Origin: Pseudomonas fluorescens
GTDB taxonomy: Bacteria; Pseudomonadota; Gammaproteobacteria; Pseudomonadales; Pseudomonadaceae
DNA: 64,000 nt
Reading direction: 5' to 3'
Assembly: GCF_001307155.1 (NCBI RefSeq)
Contig: NZ_CP012830.1
Coordinates: 3,114,501 to 3,178,500, forward strand
Below the pieces are notes generated by a model, which worked only from the letters and a program-made list of their open reading frames with translations, was not told where the DNA came from and did not search any database. Every line of letters starts with the position of its first letter. The stretch's first letter is position 1. Below are positions 18,003 through 29,563 of the stretch, in pieces. The position numbers were made by a program, and so were the translations under genes.

Positions 18003-18971
18003 TCAGTGCGTGCGGGCGACCGCAAACTCGCTCAGCTCGACCAATGCATCCCGGTATTCGCTGGCAGGCAGCATTTCGAGGCATTTGATCGCACGGGCCA
18101 CGTAATCGCGGGCCAGTTGTGCGGTGTAGTCCAGCGAGCCCGAGGCTTCCACGGCAGCGCGGATGCTTTCCAGGTCTTCGATACCACCTTTCTGAATCGC
18201 CCGGCGCACCAGTGCCGCTTGCTCCGGCGTGCCTTCGCGCATGGTGTAGATCAACGGCAGGGTCGGCTTGCCTTCGGCCAGATCGTCACCGACGTTCTTG
18301 CCCAGGGTTTCTGCGTCGCCTTTGTAATCCAGCAGGTCGTCGACCAGCTGGAAGGCCACACCGAGGTGGTCGCCAAAGGTGCGCAAGGCTTCGCTCTGTT
18401 CTGGTGTAGCGCCAGCCAGGGCCGCAGCACTGTGGGTCGAAGCCTCGAAAAGCATCGCGGTTTTGCCGCGGATGACTTCCATGTAGGTTTCTTCGGTGGT
18501 GCTGGCGTCGCGCACCTTGGACAGTTGCAGGACTTCGCCTTCGGCGATGATCCGCGTGGCTTGCGAGAGAATCTTCATCACCGGCATCGAGCCCAGTTCG
18601 ACCATCATCTCGAACGAGCGCGAGTACAGGAAGTCACCCACCAGCACGCTCGGGGCATTGCCCCACATGGCGTTGGCGGTCGAGCGGCCACGGCGCATGC
18701 CGGACATGTCGACCACGTCGTCGTGCAGCAGGGTGGCGGTGTGCAGGAATTCGATGGTGGCGGCCAGCAAGCGCATGTCGTCGCCTTCGCGCCCCAGGGC
18801 CTTGCCACACAGCAACACTAATAAAGGGCGCAGGCGTTTACCGCCAGCCGAGGTAATGTAATCGCCGATTTTCGATACCAGCGGCACTCGGGAAGTCAGC
18901 TGCTTCTTGATGATGCCGTCGACGGCGTTAAAATCGTCCGCCACCGCGCGGTAGAAAGCTTGGGGTTGCAT
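18003..18971 (-). CDS. ispB: Octaprenyl-diphosphate synthase
   Basis: A 322-residue trans-isoprenyl diphosphate synthase. It extends farnesyl-PP with isopentenyl-PP to the long chain used for the ubiquinone side chain. Visible motifs: GGKRLRPLL (substrate binding), the first aspartate-rich motif LLHDDVVD followed by MRRGRSTAN, and the second one, FQLVDDLLDYKGD. Length is usual for IspB. It is divergent from rplU, with which it shares the upstream region, as in most gammaproteobacteria. Confidence 0.95.
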   Translation of the reverse strand: MQPQAFYRAVADDFNAVDGIIKKQLTSRVPLVSKIGDYITSAGGKRLRPLLVLLCGKALGREGDDMRLLAATIEFLHTATLLHDDVVDMSGMRRGRSTANAMWGNAPSVLVGDFLYSRSFEMMVELGSMPVMKILSQATRIIAEGEVLQLSKVRDASTTEETYMEVIRGKTAMLFEASTHSAAALAGATPEQSEALRTFGDHLGVAFQLVDDLLDYKGDAETLGKNVGDDLAEGKPTLPLIYTMREGTPEQAALVRRAIQKGGIEDLESIRAAVEASGSLDYTAQLARDYVARAIKCLEMLPASEYRDALVELSEFAVARTH

Positions 18972-19050
18972 CAGCGACAGTCGCTCCAGAAGGGTTGCGC
19001 GGCATGCTAGGACCCACGTCCGGGCCTGTCAAGGCGCGATGGACGGCCAC

Positions 19051-19079
19051 TTGCAACGCGCTCGTGGCTTGCGTACAAT
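19051..19079 (+). promoter_or_regulatory. Sigma-70 promoter for rplU-rpmA
   Basis: TTGCAA at 19051-19056 and TACAAT at 19074-19079, spaced by 17 bp, followed by a GC-rich discriminator CGCGCACC as expected for stringently controlled ribosomal genes. The predicted leader to the rplU ATG is about 125 bases. Confidence 0.75.
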
Positions 19080-19211
19080 CGCGCACCCTGAACTTCCTGG
19101 GCAGCACCTGCCTTACGCAATTGCATTTGGGTCGTTCCATCCCATGCAGCCATGCCAGCCAATACCTCTTCTTATAAAGAGCTGGGTGAGCAGGATTATC
19201 GGAGAAATACC

Positions 19212-19526
19212 ATGTCGTACGCAGTAATCGTTACTGGTGGCAAGCAATACAAGGTCGCCCCAGGTGAATACCTGAAGATCGAGAAACTGGAAATCGCTAC
19301 CGGCGAATCCGTAACTTTTGATCGCGTTCTGTTGGTCGCCAATGGCGATGATGTGAATATCGGCGCTCCAGTTGTTGCTGGCGCTACCGTTGTGGCTGAA
19401 GTGATCTCCCAAGGTCGTCACGATAAAGTCCGCATCATCAAGTTCCGTCGTCGTAAGCACCACATGAAGCGTATGGGCCACCGCCAGTGGTACACCGAGA
19501 TCAAAATCACCGGTATTCAGGCTTAA
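19212..19526 (+). CDS. rplU: 50S ribosomal protein L21
   Basis: 104 residues, [20 protein letters not shown] onward, with the L21 signature [15 protein letters not shown] near the C-terminus that contacts 23S rRNA. An ATCGGAGAAATA ribosome site precedes ATG 19212. rpmA follows after 35 bp in the same transcript. Confidence 0.97.
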   Translation: MSYAVIVTGGKQYKVAPGEYLKIEKLEIATGESVTFDRVLLVANGDDVNIGAPVVAGATVVAEVISQGRHDKVRIIKFRRRKHHMKRMGHRQWYTEIKITGIQA

Positions 19527-19561
19527 TTTCAGCCTAATTCCTCACTAGGAGAATTGAACTC

Positions 19562-19819
19562 ATGGCACACAAAAAAGCTGGTGGTAGTACCCGTAACGGT
19601 CGCGACTCAGAAGCCAAACGCCTTGGCGTGAAGATGTATGGCGGCCAGAAAATCATTCCGGGCAACATCATCGTGCGTCAGCGCGGCACCCAATTCCACG
19701 CCGGTTACGGTGTTGGCATGGGTAAAGATCACACCCTCTTCGCGAAAATCGAAGGCGTGATCAAGTTTGAAGTAAAAGGCGCGTTCAACCGCCGTTACGT
19801 GAGCGTTGTCGCGGCTTAA
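19562..19819 (+). CDS. rpmA: 50S ribosomal protein L27
   Basis: 85 residues, [20 protein letters not shown], the usual L27 length, with an N-terminal tail that reaches the peptidyl-transferase centre. An AGGAG site lies upstream. There is no N-terminal extension of the Firmicutes type. It is the second gene of rplU-rpmA and is closed by a terminator. Confidence 0.97.
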   Translation: MAHKKAGGSTRNGRDSEAKRLGVKMYGGQKIIPGNIIVRQRGTQFHAGYGVGMGKDHTLFAKIEGVIKFEVKGAFNRRYVSVVAA

Positions 19820-19834
19820 TTGCGCGATCGCTGG

Positions 19835-19864
19835 AAAAGCCCTGTCTTGCGACGGGGCTTTTTC
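19835..19864 (+). terminator. Terminator of rplU-rpmA
   Basis: AAAAGCCCTGTC-TTGC-GACGGGGCTTTTT; a long stem with one G-T pair followed by T residues, 16 bases after the rpmA stop. Confidence 0.9.
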
Positions 19865-19874
19865 GTTTGTGGGG

Positions 19875-19967
19875 TGAGTCTCTTGCAAAACTGTTTGTAT
19901 GGGCTGCCGGCGCTGGATTATGCGGTCGTTGATTGAGGTCGCTGCGCTCATTTTTGCAAGAGTCTTA
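19875..19967. mobile_element. MITE-like element or solo stem-loop between rpmA and obg
   Basis: An exact 11-bp inverted repeat, CTCTTGCAAAA (19880-19890) and TTTTGCAAGAG (19952-19962), flanks about 60 bp of unique sequence; agreement is about 13 of 15 when extended outward (GAGTCTCTTGCAAAA against AAGACTCTTGCAAAA). Termini of this form resemble those of IS5-type elements, so this may be a non-autonomous remnant. It has no coding capacity. It could equally be an RNA hairpin. Confidence 0.4.
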
Positions 19968-19975
19968 TGTCTTAG

Positions 19976-21238
<1,263 letters not shown>

Positions 21239-21258
21239 TTCGTTGCAGTAAACTTAAG

Positions 21259-21283
21259 CGCCGCTCTATCGAGCGGCGTTTTG
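21259..21283 (+). terminator. Terminator after obg
   Basis: CGCCGCTC-TATC-GAGCGGCG followed by TTTT; an 8-bp perfect stem 20 bases after the obg stop. Confidence 0.88.
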
Positions 21284-21361
21284 GTATCTGGAAATCGGTA
21301 GTCACGAATAACGTTACGGGCAGCGCTGGGTCGCGCTGTCCTCAAGCTAAGGTTGAAGATG

Positions 21362-22480
21362 ATGCGGAGCAAGGTGACAGGTGCGCAGCGTTGGGTCGTG
21401 AAGATCGGCAGCGCTTTGCTGACGGCTGACGGCAAGGGTCTGGATCGCGCAGCAATGAGCGTCTGGGTTGAGCAGATGGTCGCGCTGCATGAGGCGGGTG
21501 TCGAGCTGGTGCTGGTGTCCTCGGGGGCGGTGGCGGCAGGTATGAGTCGCCTTGGCTGGACCGCACGACCCAGTGCGATGCACGAGTTGCAGGCGGCTGC
21601 CGCCATCGGTCAGATGGGGTTGGTGCAGGCCTGGGAGTCGAGCTTTGCCGAGCATGGCCGGCACACGGCGCAGATTCTCCTGACTCACGATGACTTGTCT
21701 GATCGCAAGCGTTACCTCAACGCCCGCAGCACCTTGCGTGCGCTGGTCGATCTCAAGGTCATTCCGGTGATCAACGAGAACGATACGGTGGTCACCGACG
21801 AAATCCGTTTCGGTGACAACGATACGCTGGCGGCGCTGGTGGCCAACCTGGTCGAGGCTGACCTGTTGGTGATCCTCACTGATCGTGACGGCATGTTCGA
21901 CGCCGATCCGCGCAACAACCCTGATGCCAAGCTGATTTACGAAGCGCGCGCCGATGATCCGGCGCTGGACGCGGTCGCGGGCGGCACTGGCGGTGCGTTG
22001 GGTCGTGGCGGTATGCAGACCAAATTGCGCGCGGCGCGTCTGGCGGCGCGTTCGGGGGCTCACACGATCATCGTGGGCGGGCGTCTTGAGCGTGTGCTGG
22101 ATCGTCTGAAGGCGGGCGAGCGCATCGGCACCTTGCTGTCGCCTGAGCGCGGCCTGCTGGCGGCGCGCAAGCAGTGGCTGGCCGGGCACTTGCAGACTCG
22201 CGGCACGCTGGTGCTGGATGAGGGGGCGGTCACGGCGTTGTCTCGGGGTAATAAAAGTCTGCTGCCGGTTGGCGTCAAGCTGGTTCAGGGCAGCTTCCGT
22301 CGCGGTGAAATGGTGGTGTGCGTGGCGCCGGACGGTCGTGAGATTGCTCGTGGTTTGGCCAACTACAGTGCGCTTGAGGCGCAAAAAATCATCGGTCAAT
22401 CGTCTGAGGCGATTGTCGGTTTGCTGGGTTACATGGCGGAACCGGAGCTGGTTCACCGCGATAACCTGATTCTGGTTTAA
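21362..22480 (+). CDS. proB: Glutamate 5-kinase
   Basis: 372 residues. The amino acid kinase domain (about 1-250) has [10 protein letters not shown], the VSSGAVAAG loop, [17 protein letters not shown] and LTDRDGMF; a C-terminal PUA domain (about 275-368) follows. It phosphorylates glutamate as the first step of proline synthesis and is normally inhibited by proline. In-frame starts exist at 21353 (TTG), 21359 and 21362. TAAGG is nine bases from 21362, and the resulting length equals that of P. aeruginosa ProB as I recall it, so I choose 21362. Confidence 0.95.
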   Translation: MRSKVTGAQRWVVKIGSALLTADGKGLDRAAMSVWVEQMVALHEAGVELVLVSSGAVAAGMSRLGWTARPSAMHELQAAAAIGQMGLVQAWESSFAEHGRHTAQILLTHDDLSDRKRYLNARSTLRALVDLKVIPVINENDTVVTDEIRFGDNDTLAALVANLVEADLLVILTDRDGMFDADPRNNPDAKLIYEARADDPALDAVAGGTGGALGRGGMQTKLRAARLAARSGAHTIIVGGRLERVLDRLKAGERIGTLLSPERGLLAARKQWLAGHLQTRGTLVLDEGAVTALSRGNKSLLPVGVKLVQGSFRRGEMVVCVAPDGREIARGLANYSALEAQKIIGQSSEAIVGLLGYMAEPELVHRDNLILV

Positions 22481-22491
22481 GGAAAACGCGA

Positions 22492-22956
22492 ATGCGCATG
22501 GCAAAAGGATTGTTGGGGTTGCTGTTGGCGATGCCGCTGCTGGCTTCGGCTGAAGAAATCGGTCAAGTATCGACCGTGTTCAAATTTGTCGGGCCGAATG
22601 ACCGCATTGTCGTCGAGGCATTTGATGATCCGAAGGTCGATGGCGTGACCTGCTACCTGTCGCGAGCCAAGACGGGTGGTGTGAAGGGTGGTCTGGGGTT
22701 GGCCGAGGATCGGTCGGAAGCGTCCATTGCTTGTCGTCAGGTCGGCCCGATCAGCTTCAAGGGTGAGCTCAAGGATGGCGAAGAGGTGTTCAAGGAGCGC
22801 ACATCGCTGGTGTTCAAGACCATGCAGGTGGTGCGTTTCCTCGACAAGAAGCGCAACACCCTGGTGTACCTGGTCTACAGCGATCGCCTGATCGAAGGCA
22901 GTCCGCAGAATGCCGTGACCGCGATTCCGATTTTGCCGTGGGCACACGCTCAGTAA
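22492..22956 (+). CDS. creA: CreA family periplasmic protein
   Basis: 154 residues. Residues 1-20 are a signal peptide ([19 protein letters not shown]). The mature protein has the CreA pattern: [50 protein letters not shown], with two conserved Cys. Function is unknown. AAGGA lies eight bases before the ATG at 22492. It follows proB by 11 bp and is probably in the same transcript. A REP hairpin with a T-run, then a bidirectional terminator, follow. Confidence 0.9.
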   Translation: MRMAKGLLGLLLAMPLLASAEEIGQVSTVFKFVGPNDRIVVEAFDDPKVDGVTCYLSRAKTGGVKGGLGLAEDRSEASIACRQVGPISFKGELKDGEEVFKERTSLVFKTMQVVRFLDKKRNTLVYLVYSDRLIEGSPQNAVTAIPILPWAHAQ

Positions 22957-22973
22957 TCTGATGCAAATCCAGT

Positions 22974-23007
22974 GTGGGAGCGAGCGGGCTCGCGCCCACT
23001 TTTTTTG
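22974..23007 (+). repeat. Single REP hairpin followed by a T-run
   Basis: GTGGGAGCGAGCGGGCTCGC then GCCCAC, folding as GTGGG/CCCAC plus GAGC/GCTC, and directly followed by TTTTTTT. A REP unit in this position may double as the terminator of proB-creA. Confidence 0.65.
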
Positions 23008-23034
23008 CACTGCATTCGCTAAATCGCAGGCAAT

Positions 23035-23062
23035 AAAAAACCGACCCTGGGGTCGGTTTTTT
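23035..23062. terminator. Bidirectional terminator between creA and rpsT
   Basis: AAAAAACCGACC-CTGG-GGTCGGTTTTTT reads as a terminator on both strands. It closes rpsT, which ends at 23077 on the minus strand, and stops read-through from creA. Confidence 0.93.
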
Positions 23063-23076
23063 AATGAGCGTGTCGC

Positions 23077-23355
23077 TTAGGCAGCAGCGGCAACGTTCAG
23101 AGCCTTGACGTGGCCATTCAGGCGGCTCTTATGGCGAGCAGCTTTGTTCTTGTGGATGATGCCTTTATCGGCCATACGGTCGATAACTGGCACGGCCAGA
23201 ACGTAAGCGGCTTGCGCTTTTTCAGCGTCTTTTGCGTCGATGGCTTTAACTACATTCTTGATGTAGGTACGAACCATGGAACGCAGGCTGGCGTTGTGGC
23301 TGCGACGCTTCTCAGCCTGTTTTGCACGTTTTTTGGCGGAAGGTGTGTTGGCCAC
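23077..23355 (-). CDS. rpsT: 30S ribosomal protein S20
   Basis: 92 residues, [20 protein letters not shown] onward, the standard S20 N-terminus, ending in an Ala-rich tail. Highly basic. It is expressed alone from the promoter at 23409-23437 and is closed by the bidirectional terminator. Position next to murJ is conserved in gammaproteobacteria. Confidence 0.97.
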   Translation of the reverse strand: MANTPSAKKRAKQAEKRRSHNASLRSMVRTYIKNVVKAIDAKDAEKAQAAYVLAVPVIDRMADKGIIHKNKAARHKSRLNGHVKALNVAAAA

Positions 23356-23408
23356 CGTCGAGCTCCTCGAAAGACTTTTTAGGAAATAGCAAACAAAATA
23401 GGCCGCGA

Positions 23409-23437
23409 ATCATGCCGATGAGTTGAAGTCTTGTCAA
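23409..23437 (-). promoter_or_regulatory. Sigma-70 promoter of rpsT
   Basis: On the minus strand TTGACA (23437-23432), a 17-bp spacer and CATGAT (23414-23409), then the GC-rich discriminator TCGCGGCC, typical of growth-rate-controlled ribosomal protein genes. Confidence 0.75.
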
Positions 23438-23606
23438 GGGCGGGTGATGCGTTCCGCTGAGTGGTCGATCTAAAGAGGCGGGATATTTATTTCCGGCGCT
23501 TGACCTGTAAACTCGCGAGCTTTGGCTCTGTGCTGTTGCGGCGCGGAGTATCGCATAAGTGGGCGGTTTGTTCGCCTGCTGTTTATCGACAGGCAAAAAC
23601 TCTTCA

Positions 23607-25145
23607 ATGAACCTGCTTAAATCGTTGGCCGCCGTCAGCTCTATCACGATGCTTTCCCGGGTTCTGGGGTTCGTCCGTGACACGCTCGTCGCACGCATAT
23701 TTGGCGCCGGGATGGCCACAGACGCCTTCTTTATCGCCTTCAAACTGCCCAATCTGTTGCGGCGAATATTCGCCGAGGGGGCGTTTTCCCAGGCCTTTGT
23801 GCCGATCCTGGCGGAATACAAAAGTCAGCAGGGCGAGGAGGCGACACGAACTTTCATCGCTTACGTGTCGGGCTTGCTCACGCTGGTACTGGCGCTGGTC
23901 ACGATTCTGGGGATGGTCGCGGCGCCCTGGGTCATCTGGGCAACGGCCCCGGGGTTTACCAATACGCCGGAAAAATTCCAGCTGACCTCCAGCCTGTTAC
24001 GAGTGACCTTTCCTTATATATTGCTGATCTCGCTGTCCTCGCTGGCCGGGGCGATCCTCAATACCTGGAACCGTTTTTCGGTGCCGGCCTTCGTGCCGAC
24101 GCTGCTCAACGTCAGCATGATCGTCTTCACATTGTTCCTGACGCCGTACTTCGATCCGCCGGTAATGGCGCTGGGCTGGGCCGTGCTGGTCGGTGGCCTG
24201 GCGCAATTGCTCTATCAACTGCCGCACCTGAAAAAAATCGGCATGTTGGTGTTGCCACGCCTTAATCTGCGCGACACCGGTGTCTGGCGGGTGATGAAAC
24301 AGATGCTGCCGGCGATCCTCGGGGTCTCGGTCAGCCAGATTTCGTTGATCATCAACACCATTTTTGCCTCGTTTCTGGTGGCGGGTTCGGTGTCCTGGAT
24401 GTATTACGCCGACCGCCTGATGGAATTGCCATCCGGCGTTCTCGGTGTGGCATTGGGCACGATTTTGCTGCCGACGCTGGCCAAAACCTACGCCAGCAAG
24501 GATCGCCACGAATACTCGCGTATTCTCGATTGGGGTCTGCGCCTGTGCTTCGTGCTGGTGCTGCCGTGCTCGCTGGCGCTGGGGATTCTGGCGGAGCCGC
24601 TGACCGTTTCGCTGTTCCAGTACGGTCAATTCAGCGCATTTGATGCCTCGATGACCCAGCGTGCCCTGATTGCCTACTCGGTCGGTTTGCTCGGGATTAT
24701 CGTGATTAAAGTGCTGGCGCCGGGTTTCTATGCGCAACAAAACATTCGCACACCGGTAAAAATCGCGATTTTCACGCTGGTCGTCACTCAGTTGTTCAAC
24801 CTGGCCTTGATCGGCCCGTTGAAACACGCAGGGCTGGCCTTGGCCATTAGCTTGGGTGCATGTATCAACGCCGGTTTGTTGTTCTATCAGTTGCGCAAAC
24901 AGAAGATGTATCAGCCACAGCCAGGCTGGGGCCTGTTCGGGCTCAAACTGGTGGTTGCGGTGACGGTGATGTCCGTGGTTCTGCTGGGGGCGATGCATTT
25001 CATGCCGGCCTGGGGCGAAGGGCACATGCCGGGGCGCTTCCTGCGTCTGGGGGCTTTGGTCGGTGCTGGTGTGGTGACCTATTTCGGTATGTTGGCGTTG
25101 ATGGGCTTCCGTCTGCGGGACTTCAATCGCAAGGCGTTGAACTGA
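23607..25145 (+). CDS. murJ: Lipid II flippase MurJ (MviN)
   Basis: 512 residues with about 14 hydrophobic segments and the MurJ N-terminus [20 protein letters not shown], followed by [20 protein letters not shown] and [20 protein letters not shown], which carries the conserved arginines of the central cavity. It moves lipid II across the inner membrane for peptidoglycan synthesis. I start it at ATG 23607; the frame is open to a GTG at 23559 but the added residues are not MurJ-like. ribF follows. Confidence 0.96.
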   Translation: MNLLKSLAAVSSITMLSRVLGFVRDTLVARIFGAGMATDAFFIAFKLPNLLRRIFAEGAFSQAFVPILAEYKSQQGEEATRTFIAYVSGLLTLVLALVTILGMVAAPWVIWATAPGFTNTPEKFQLTSSLLRVTFPYILLISLSSLAGAILNTWNRFSVPAFVPTLLNVSMIVFTLFLTPYFDPPVMALGWAVLVGGLAQLLYQLPHLKKIGMLVLPRLNLRDTGVWRVMKQMLPAILGVSVSQISLIINTIFASFLVAGSVSWMYYADRLMELPSGVLGVALGTILLPTLAKTYASKDRHEYSRILDWGLRLCFVLVLPCSLALGILAEPLTVSLFQYGQFSAFDASMTQRALIAYSVGLLGIIVIKVLAPGFYAQQNIRTPVKIAIFTLVVTQLFNLALIGPLKHAGLALAISLGACINAGLLFYQLRKQKMYQPQPGWGLFGLKLVVAVTVMSVVLLGAMHFMPAWGEGHMPGRFLRLGALVGAGVVTYFGMLALMGFRLRDFNRKALN

Positions 25146-25274
25146 AGACGCGGCATCAATAATCGCGGGTCGGGCGCCAGTTTTGTCGGTTCGATCACTT
25201 TGGGTTACGGTGTTGCCTGTTGTCGGCCGCCGGGTGTGGTTATAATCGACCACTTTATGAGCAAGAAGCGCGTT

Positions 25275-26213
25275 ATGCAGCTGGTTCGAGGCCTCCACAA
25301 TTTGCGCCCCCAGCATCGGGGCTGTGTCGCCACTATTGGCAACTTTGACGGTGTTCACCGTGGTCACCAGGCTATCCTGGCCCGACTGCGTGAGCGTGCG
25401 CTCGAGTTGGGTGTACCCAGCTGCGTGGTGATTTTCGAGCCGCAGCCGCGTGAGTTTTTCGCCCCGGACACGGCTCCCGCCCGTCTGGCGCGCTTGCGCG
25501 ACAAGCTGCAGTTGCTGGCCGCCGAAGGGGTTGACCGGGTTCTGTGCCTGGCTTTCAATCATCGTTTGAGCAAGCTCAGCGCTGCCGAGTTCGTTGACAC
25601 CATTCTGGTCGATGGCCTGGGTGTGCAGCATCTGGAGGTCGGTGACGACTTCCGTTTCGGCTGTGATCGGGTAGGGGATTTCGATTTCCTGCTACAGGCC
25701 GGGGCCGTCCAGGGGTTCACCGTCGAAGCGGCGCAGACCGTTGAACTGGACGGGTTGCGTGTCAGCAGCACGCAAGTGCGTAATGCCTTGGCCGCCGCTG
25801 ATTTTACCTTGGCCGAGCGCTTGCTCGGCCATCCGTTCGGGATTGCCGGGCGGGTCCTGCACGGGCAGAAGCTGGCGCGCCAATTGGGTACGCCAACCGC
25901 CAACGTGCAACTCAAGCGTCGTCGTGTACCGCTGACCGGGGTTTACCTGGTGAGCGTCGAAGTCGACGGCAAGACCTGGCCGGGCGTCGCCAATATTGGT
26001 GTTCGGCCAACGGTTGAAGGTGATGGCAAAGCCCACCTTGAAGTCCATATTCTAGATTTTGCCGGCGATCTGTATGACCGGCGTTTGACGGTGGTTTTCC
26101 ACCACAAGCTGCGCGAAGAGCAGCGTTTCGCCTCTCTGGAGGCGCTTAAGACGGCGATCAATGCGGATGTCGCCGCCGCCCGTGCCCTAGCCGCACCTAG
26201 CGCCAATCGCTAA
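25275..26213 (+). CDS. ribF: Bifunctional riboflavin kinase / FAD synthetase
   Basis: 312 residues. The N-terminal FAD synthetase domain (about 1-185) has CVATIGNFDGVHRGHQAI, a nucleotidyltransferase HxGH-like motif, and the SSTQVRNAL ISSTxIR-type motif. The riboflavin kinase domain (about 186-305) has GRVLHGQKLARQLGTPTANV with the PTAN motif and GVANIGVRPTV. The two activities convert riboflavin to FMN and FAD. ileS starts 13 bp after the stop, and the ribF-ileS-lspA-fkpB-ispH order is the common gammaproteobacterial operon. Confidence 0.95.
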   Translation: MQLVRGLHNLRPQHRGCVATIGNFDGVHRGHQAILARLRERALELGVPSCVVIFEPQPREFFAPDTAPARLARLRDKLQLLAAEGVDRVLCLAFNHRLSKLSAAEFVDTILVDGLGVQHLEVGDDFRFGCDRVGDFDFLLQAGAVQGFTVEAAQTVELDGLRVSSTQVRNALAAADFTLAERLLGHPFGIAGRVLHGQKLARQLGTPTANVQLKRRRVPLTGVYLVSVEVDGKTWPGVANIGVRPTVEGDGKAHLEVHILDFAGDLYDRRLTVVFHHKLREEQRFASLEALKTAINADVAAARALAAPSANR

Positions 26214-26226
26214 TGAAGAGCCTTAA

Positions 26227-29058
26227 ATGACCGACTATAAAGCCACGCTAAACCTTCCGGACACCGCCTTCCCAATGAAGGCCGGCCTGCCTCAGCGCGA
26301 ACCGCAGATTCTGCAGCGCTGGGACAGCATTGGCCTGTACCAGAAGTTGCGTGAGATTGGTAAGGATCGTCCGAAGTTCGTTCTGCACGACGGTCCTCCG
26401 TACGCCAACGGCACCATTCATATCGGTCATGCGCTCAACAAGATTCTCAAGGACATGATCATCCGCTCGAAGACCCTTTCGGGTTTCGATGCGCCTTATG
26501 TTCCGGGCTGGGACTGCCACGGTCTGCCGATCGAGCACAAAGTCGAAGTGACCCACGGCAAGAACCTCACGGCGGATAAAACCCGTGAGCTGTGCCGTGC
26601 CTACGCCACCGAGCAGATCGAAGGCCAGAAGTCCGAGTTCATCCGCCTGGGTGTGCTGGGTGACTTCGCCAACCCGTACAAGACCATGGATTTCAAGAAC
26701 GAGGCCGGCGAAATCCGCGCCTTGGCGGAAATCGTCAAGGGTGGTTTCGTGTTCAAGGGCCTCAAGCCTGTGAACTGGTGCTTCGACTGCGGTTCGGCCC
26801 TGGCTGAAGCCGAAGTTGAATACGAGAACAAAAAGTCCTCGACCATCGACGTCGCCTTCCCGATTGCCGACGAAGCCAAACTGGCTGCCGCCTTCGGCCT
26901 GCCATCGTTGGGCAAACCGGCTTCGATCGTGATCTGGACCACCACCCCGTGGACCATCCCGGCCAACCAGGCGCTGAACGTTCACCCTGAGTTCAACTAC
27001 GCCCTGGTCGACGTCGGCGACAAACTGCTGGTGCTGGCTGAAGAGCTGGTCGAGTCGTGCCTGGCTCGCTACAACCTTGAAGGTTCGGTCATCGCCACAG
27101 CCACTGGCGCGGCGCTGGAGTTGATCAACTTCCGCCACCCGTTCTACGATCGCCTGTCGCCGGTTTACCTGGCCGAGTACGTCGAACTGGGCGCCGGCAC
27201 TGGCGTGGTTCACTCCTCGCCGGCCTACGGTGTAGACGACTTCGTGACCTGCAAAGCTTACGGCATGGTCAACGACGACATCCTCAATCCGGTGCAAAGC
27301 AACGGCGTTTACGTGCCGTCGCTGGAGTTTTTCGGCGGCCAGTTCATCTGGAAGGCCAACCCGGCTATCGTCGACAAGCTGACGGAAGTCGGTGCGCTGC
27401 TGCACACCAGCATCATCGAACACAGCTACATGCACTGCTGGCGTCACAAGACCCCGCTGATCTACCGCGCTACGGCGCAGTGGTTCATCGGCATGGACAA
27501 ACAGCCGGCAACTGGCGACACCTTGCGCAAACGCGCGATCAAAGCCATCGAAGACACCAAATTCGTACCGGCCTGGGGCCAGGCGCGCCTGCACTCGATG
27601 ATCGCCAACCGTCCGGACTGGTGCATCTCCCGTCAGCGCAACTGGGGCGTGCCGATCCCGTTCTTCCTGCACAAGGAAAGCGGCGAGCTGCACCCACGCA
27701 CCGTCGAGCTGATGGAAGAGGTCGCCCAGCGCGTCGAAGTCGAAGGTATCGAAGCCTGGTTCAAGATGGACGCGGCCGAGCTGCTCGGTGACGAAGCGCC
27801 GCAGTACGACAAGATCAGCGATACCCTCGACGTCTGGTTCGATTCGGGCACCACGCACTGGCACGTCCTGCGCGGTTCGCACCCGATGGGCCACGAGAAC
27901 GGTCCGCGTGCCGACCTGTACCTGGAAGGTTCCGACCAACACCGCGGCTGGTTCCACTCGTCGCTGTTGACCGGTTGCGCCATCGACAACCACGCGCCGT
28001 ACCGCGAACTGCTGACCCACGGTTTCACCGTCGACGAAGCCGGTCGCAAGATGTCCAAGTCCCTGGGCAACGTGATCGCGCCGCAGAAAGTCAACGACAC
28101 CCTGGGCGCCGATATCATGCGCCTGTGGGTCGCTTCGACCGATTATTCAGGCGAAATGGCGGTTTCCGACCAGATCCTGCAACGCAGTGCGGACGCCTAC
28201 CGGCGGATTCGTAACACCGCGCGCTTCCTGCTTTCCAACCTGACCGGTTTCAACCCGGCCACCGACATCCTGCCGGCAGAAGAAATGCTCGCGCTGGACC
28301 GTTGGGCCGTGGACCGTACCTTGCTGCTGCAACGCGAGCTGCAAGAGCACTACGGTGAATACCGTTTCTGGAACGTCTACTCCAAGGTGCACAACTTCTG
28401 CGTGCAGGAGCTGGGCGGTTTCTACCTCGACATCATCAAGGACCGTCAGTACACCACTGGCGCCAACAGCAAGGCCCGCCGTTCGGCGCAAACCGCGCTG
28501 TTCCACATCTCCGAAGCGCTGGTGCGCTGGATCGCGCCGATCCTTGCGTTCACCGCTGATGAGCTGTGGCAATACCTGCCGGGCGAGCGCAATGAATCGG
28601 TCATGCTCAACACCTGGTACGAAGGCCTCAGCGAGTTGCCGGAAGGCTTCGAACTGGACCGCGCCTACTGGGAGCGGATCATGGCGGTCAAGGTCGCGGT
28701 CAACAAGGAAATGGAAATCCAGCGCGCGGCCAAGGCCGTGGGCGGTAACCTGCAAGCCGAAGTGACGCTGTTCGCCGAAGAGGCGCTGAGCGCCGACCTG
28801 GCCAAGCTGAGCAACGAACTGCGCTTCGTGCTGATCACCTCGACCGCGAGCATTGCACCGTTCGTGCAAGCGCCGGCCGACGCGGTTGAAACCGAAGTCA
28901 GCGGTCTGAAACTCAAAGTGGTCAAGTCGAGCTTCGCCAAGTGCGCCCGTTGCTGGCACTGCCGTGAAGACGTTGGCGTGAACCCCGAGCATCCGGAAAT
29001 CTGCGGTCGTTGCGTCGACAACATCAGCGGTGCTGGCGAGGTTCGTCACTATGCCTAA
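26227..29058 (+). CDS. ileS: Isoleucyl-tRNA synthetase
   Basis: 943 residues, a class I synthetase. HIGH at 65-68 and KMSKS at 608-612 form the ATP site. The editing domain (about 200-410) contains [12 protein letters not shown] and [16 protein letters not shown] zinc-binding C-terminus has CARCWHC (about 906-912) and CGRC. These features and the eubacterial-type length point to the ordinary housekeeping IleRS, not the mupirocin-resistant IleS2 type. It overlaps the lspA start by eight bases. Confidence 0.97.
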   Translation: MTDYKATLNLPDTAFPMKAGLPQREPQILQRWDSIGLYQKLREIGKDRPKFVLHDGPPYANGTIHIGHALNKILKDMIIRSKTLSGFDAPYVPGWDCHGLPIEHKVEVTHGKNLTADKTRELCRAYATEQIEGQKSEFIRLGVLGDFANPYKTMDFKNEAGEIRALAEIVKGGFVFKGLKPVNWCFDCGSALAEAEVEYENKKSSTIDVAFPIADEAKLAAAFGLPSLGKPASIVIWTTTPWTIPANQALNVHPEFNYALVDVGDKLLVLAEELVESCLARYNLEGSVIATATGAALELINFRHPFYDRLSPVYLAEYVELGAGTGVVHSSPAYGVDDFVTCKAYGMVNDDILNPVQSNGVYVPSLEFFGGQFIWKANPAIVDKLTEVGALLHTSIIEHSYMHCWRHKTPLIYRATAQWFIGMDKQPATGDTLRKRAIKAIEDTKFVPAWGQARLHSMIANRPDWCISRQRNWGVPIPFFLHKESGELHPRTVELMEEVAQRVEVEGIEAWFKMDAAELLGDEAPQYDKISDTLDVWFDSGTTHWHVLRGSHPMGHENGPRADLYLEGSDQHRGWFHSSLLTGCAIDNHAPYRELLTHGFTVDEAGRKMSKSLGNVIAPQKVNDTLGADIMRLWVASTDYSGEMAVSDQILQRSADAYRRIRNTARFLLSNLTGFNPATDILPAEEMLALDRWAVDRTLLLQRELQEHYGEYRFWNVYSKVHNFCVQELGGFYLDIIKDRQYTTGANSKARRSAQTALFHISEALVRWIAPILAFTADELWQYLPGERNESVMLNTWYEGLSELPEGFELDRAYWERIMAVKVAVNKEMEIQRAAKAVGGNLQAEVTLFAEEALSADLAKLSNELRFVLITSTASIAPFVQAPADAVETEVSGLKLKVVKSSFAKCARCWHCREDVGVNPEHPEICGRCVDNISGAGEVRHYA

Positions 29059-29563
29059 TGCTGCTAGCCGTTTCGGACGGCTGAGCTGGCTCTGGTTGAG
29101 CGTGCTGGTTCTGGTCATTGACCAGGCCAGCAAGTTCCACTTCGAAAGCTCGTTGACCATGTACCAGCAAATCGTGGTGATCCCTGATTATTTCAGCTGG
29201 ACCCTGGCCTACAACACAGGCGCGGCCTTCAGTTTCCTGGCTGACAGCTCCGGCTGGCAGCGCTGGTTGTTTGCCCTGATCGCGGTCGTGGTCAGTGCGG
29301 TGCTGGTGGTCTGGCTCAAGCGTCTGGGGCGCAACGACACCTGGCTGGCGATTGCGCTGGCACTGGTGCTCGGCGGTGCGCTGGGTAACCTGTACGACCG
29401 CATTGCCCTGGGCCATGTGATCGATTTCATTCTGGTGCATTGGCAGAACCGCTGGTATTTCCCGGCGTTCAACTTTGCCGACAGCGCCATCAGCGTCGGG
29501 GCTGTGATGCTCGCGCTGGATATGTTCAAAAGCAAGAAGACCGGAGAAGCCGTTCATGACTGA
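29051..29563 (+). CDS. lspA: Lipoprotein signal peptidase (signal peptidase II)
   Basis: 170 residues with four membrane segments. The two catalytic aspartates are visible in [14 protein letters not shown] and [11 protein letters not shown]; the conserved LVIDQASK motif lies in the first membrane segment region. It cleaves prolipoproteins such as BamD and the 609-residue lipoprotein of this window. ATG 29051 overlaps the ileS stop; the stop overlaps fkpB by eight bases, so the three genes are translationally linked. Confidence 0.96.
   Translation: MPNAASRFGRLSWLWLSVLVLVIDQASKFHFESSLTMYQQIVVIPDYFSWTLAYNTGAAFSFLADSSGWQRWLFALIAVVVSAVLVVWLKRLGRNDTWLAIALALVLGGALGNLYDRIALGHVIDFILVHWQNRWYFPAFNFADSAISVGAVMLALDMFKSKKTGEAVHD

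Noticed and set aside
23997..25631. 544-codon open frame opposite murJ and ribF
   Set aside because: It spans two recognised genes on the other strand and is rich in Gln, Arg and His, typical of shadow frames.
26248..28020. 590-codon open frame opposite ileS
   Set aside because: Antisense to a complete, motif-bearing IleRS; no family resemblance.
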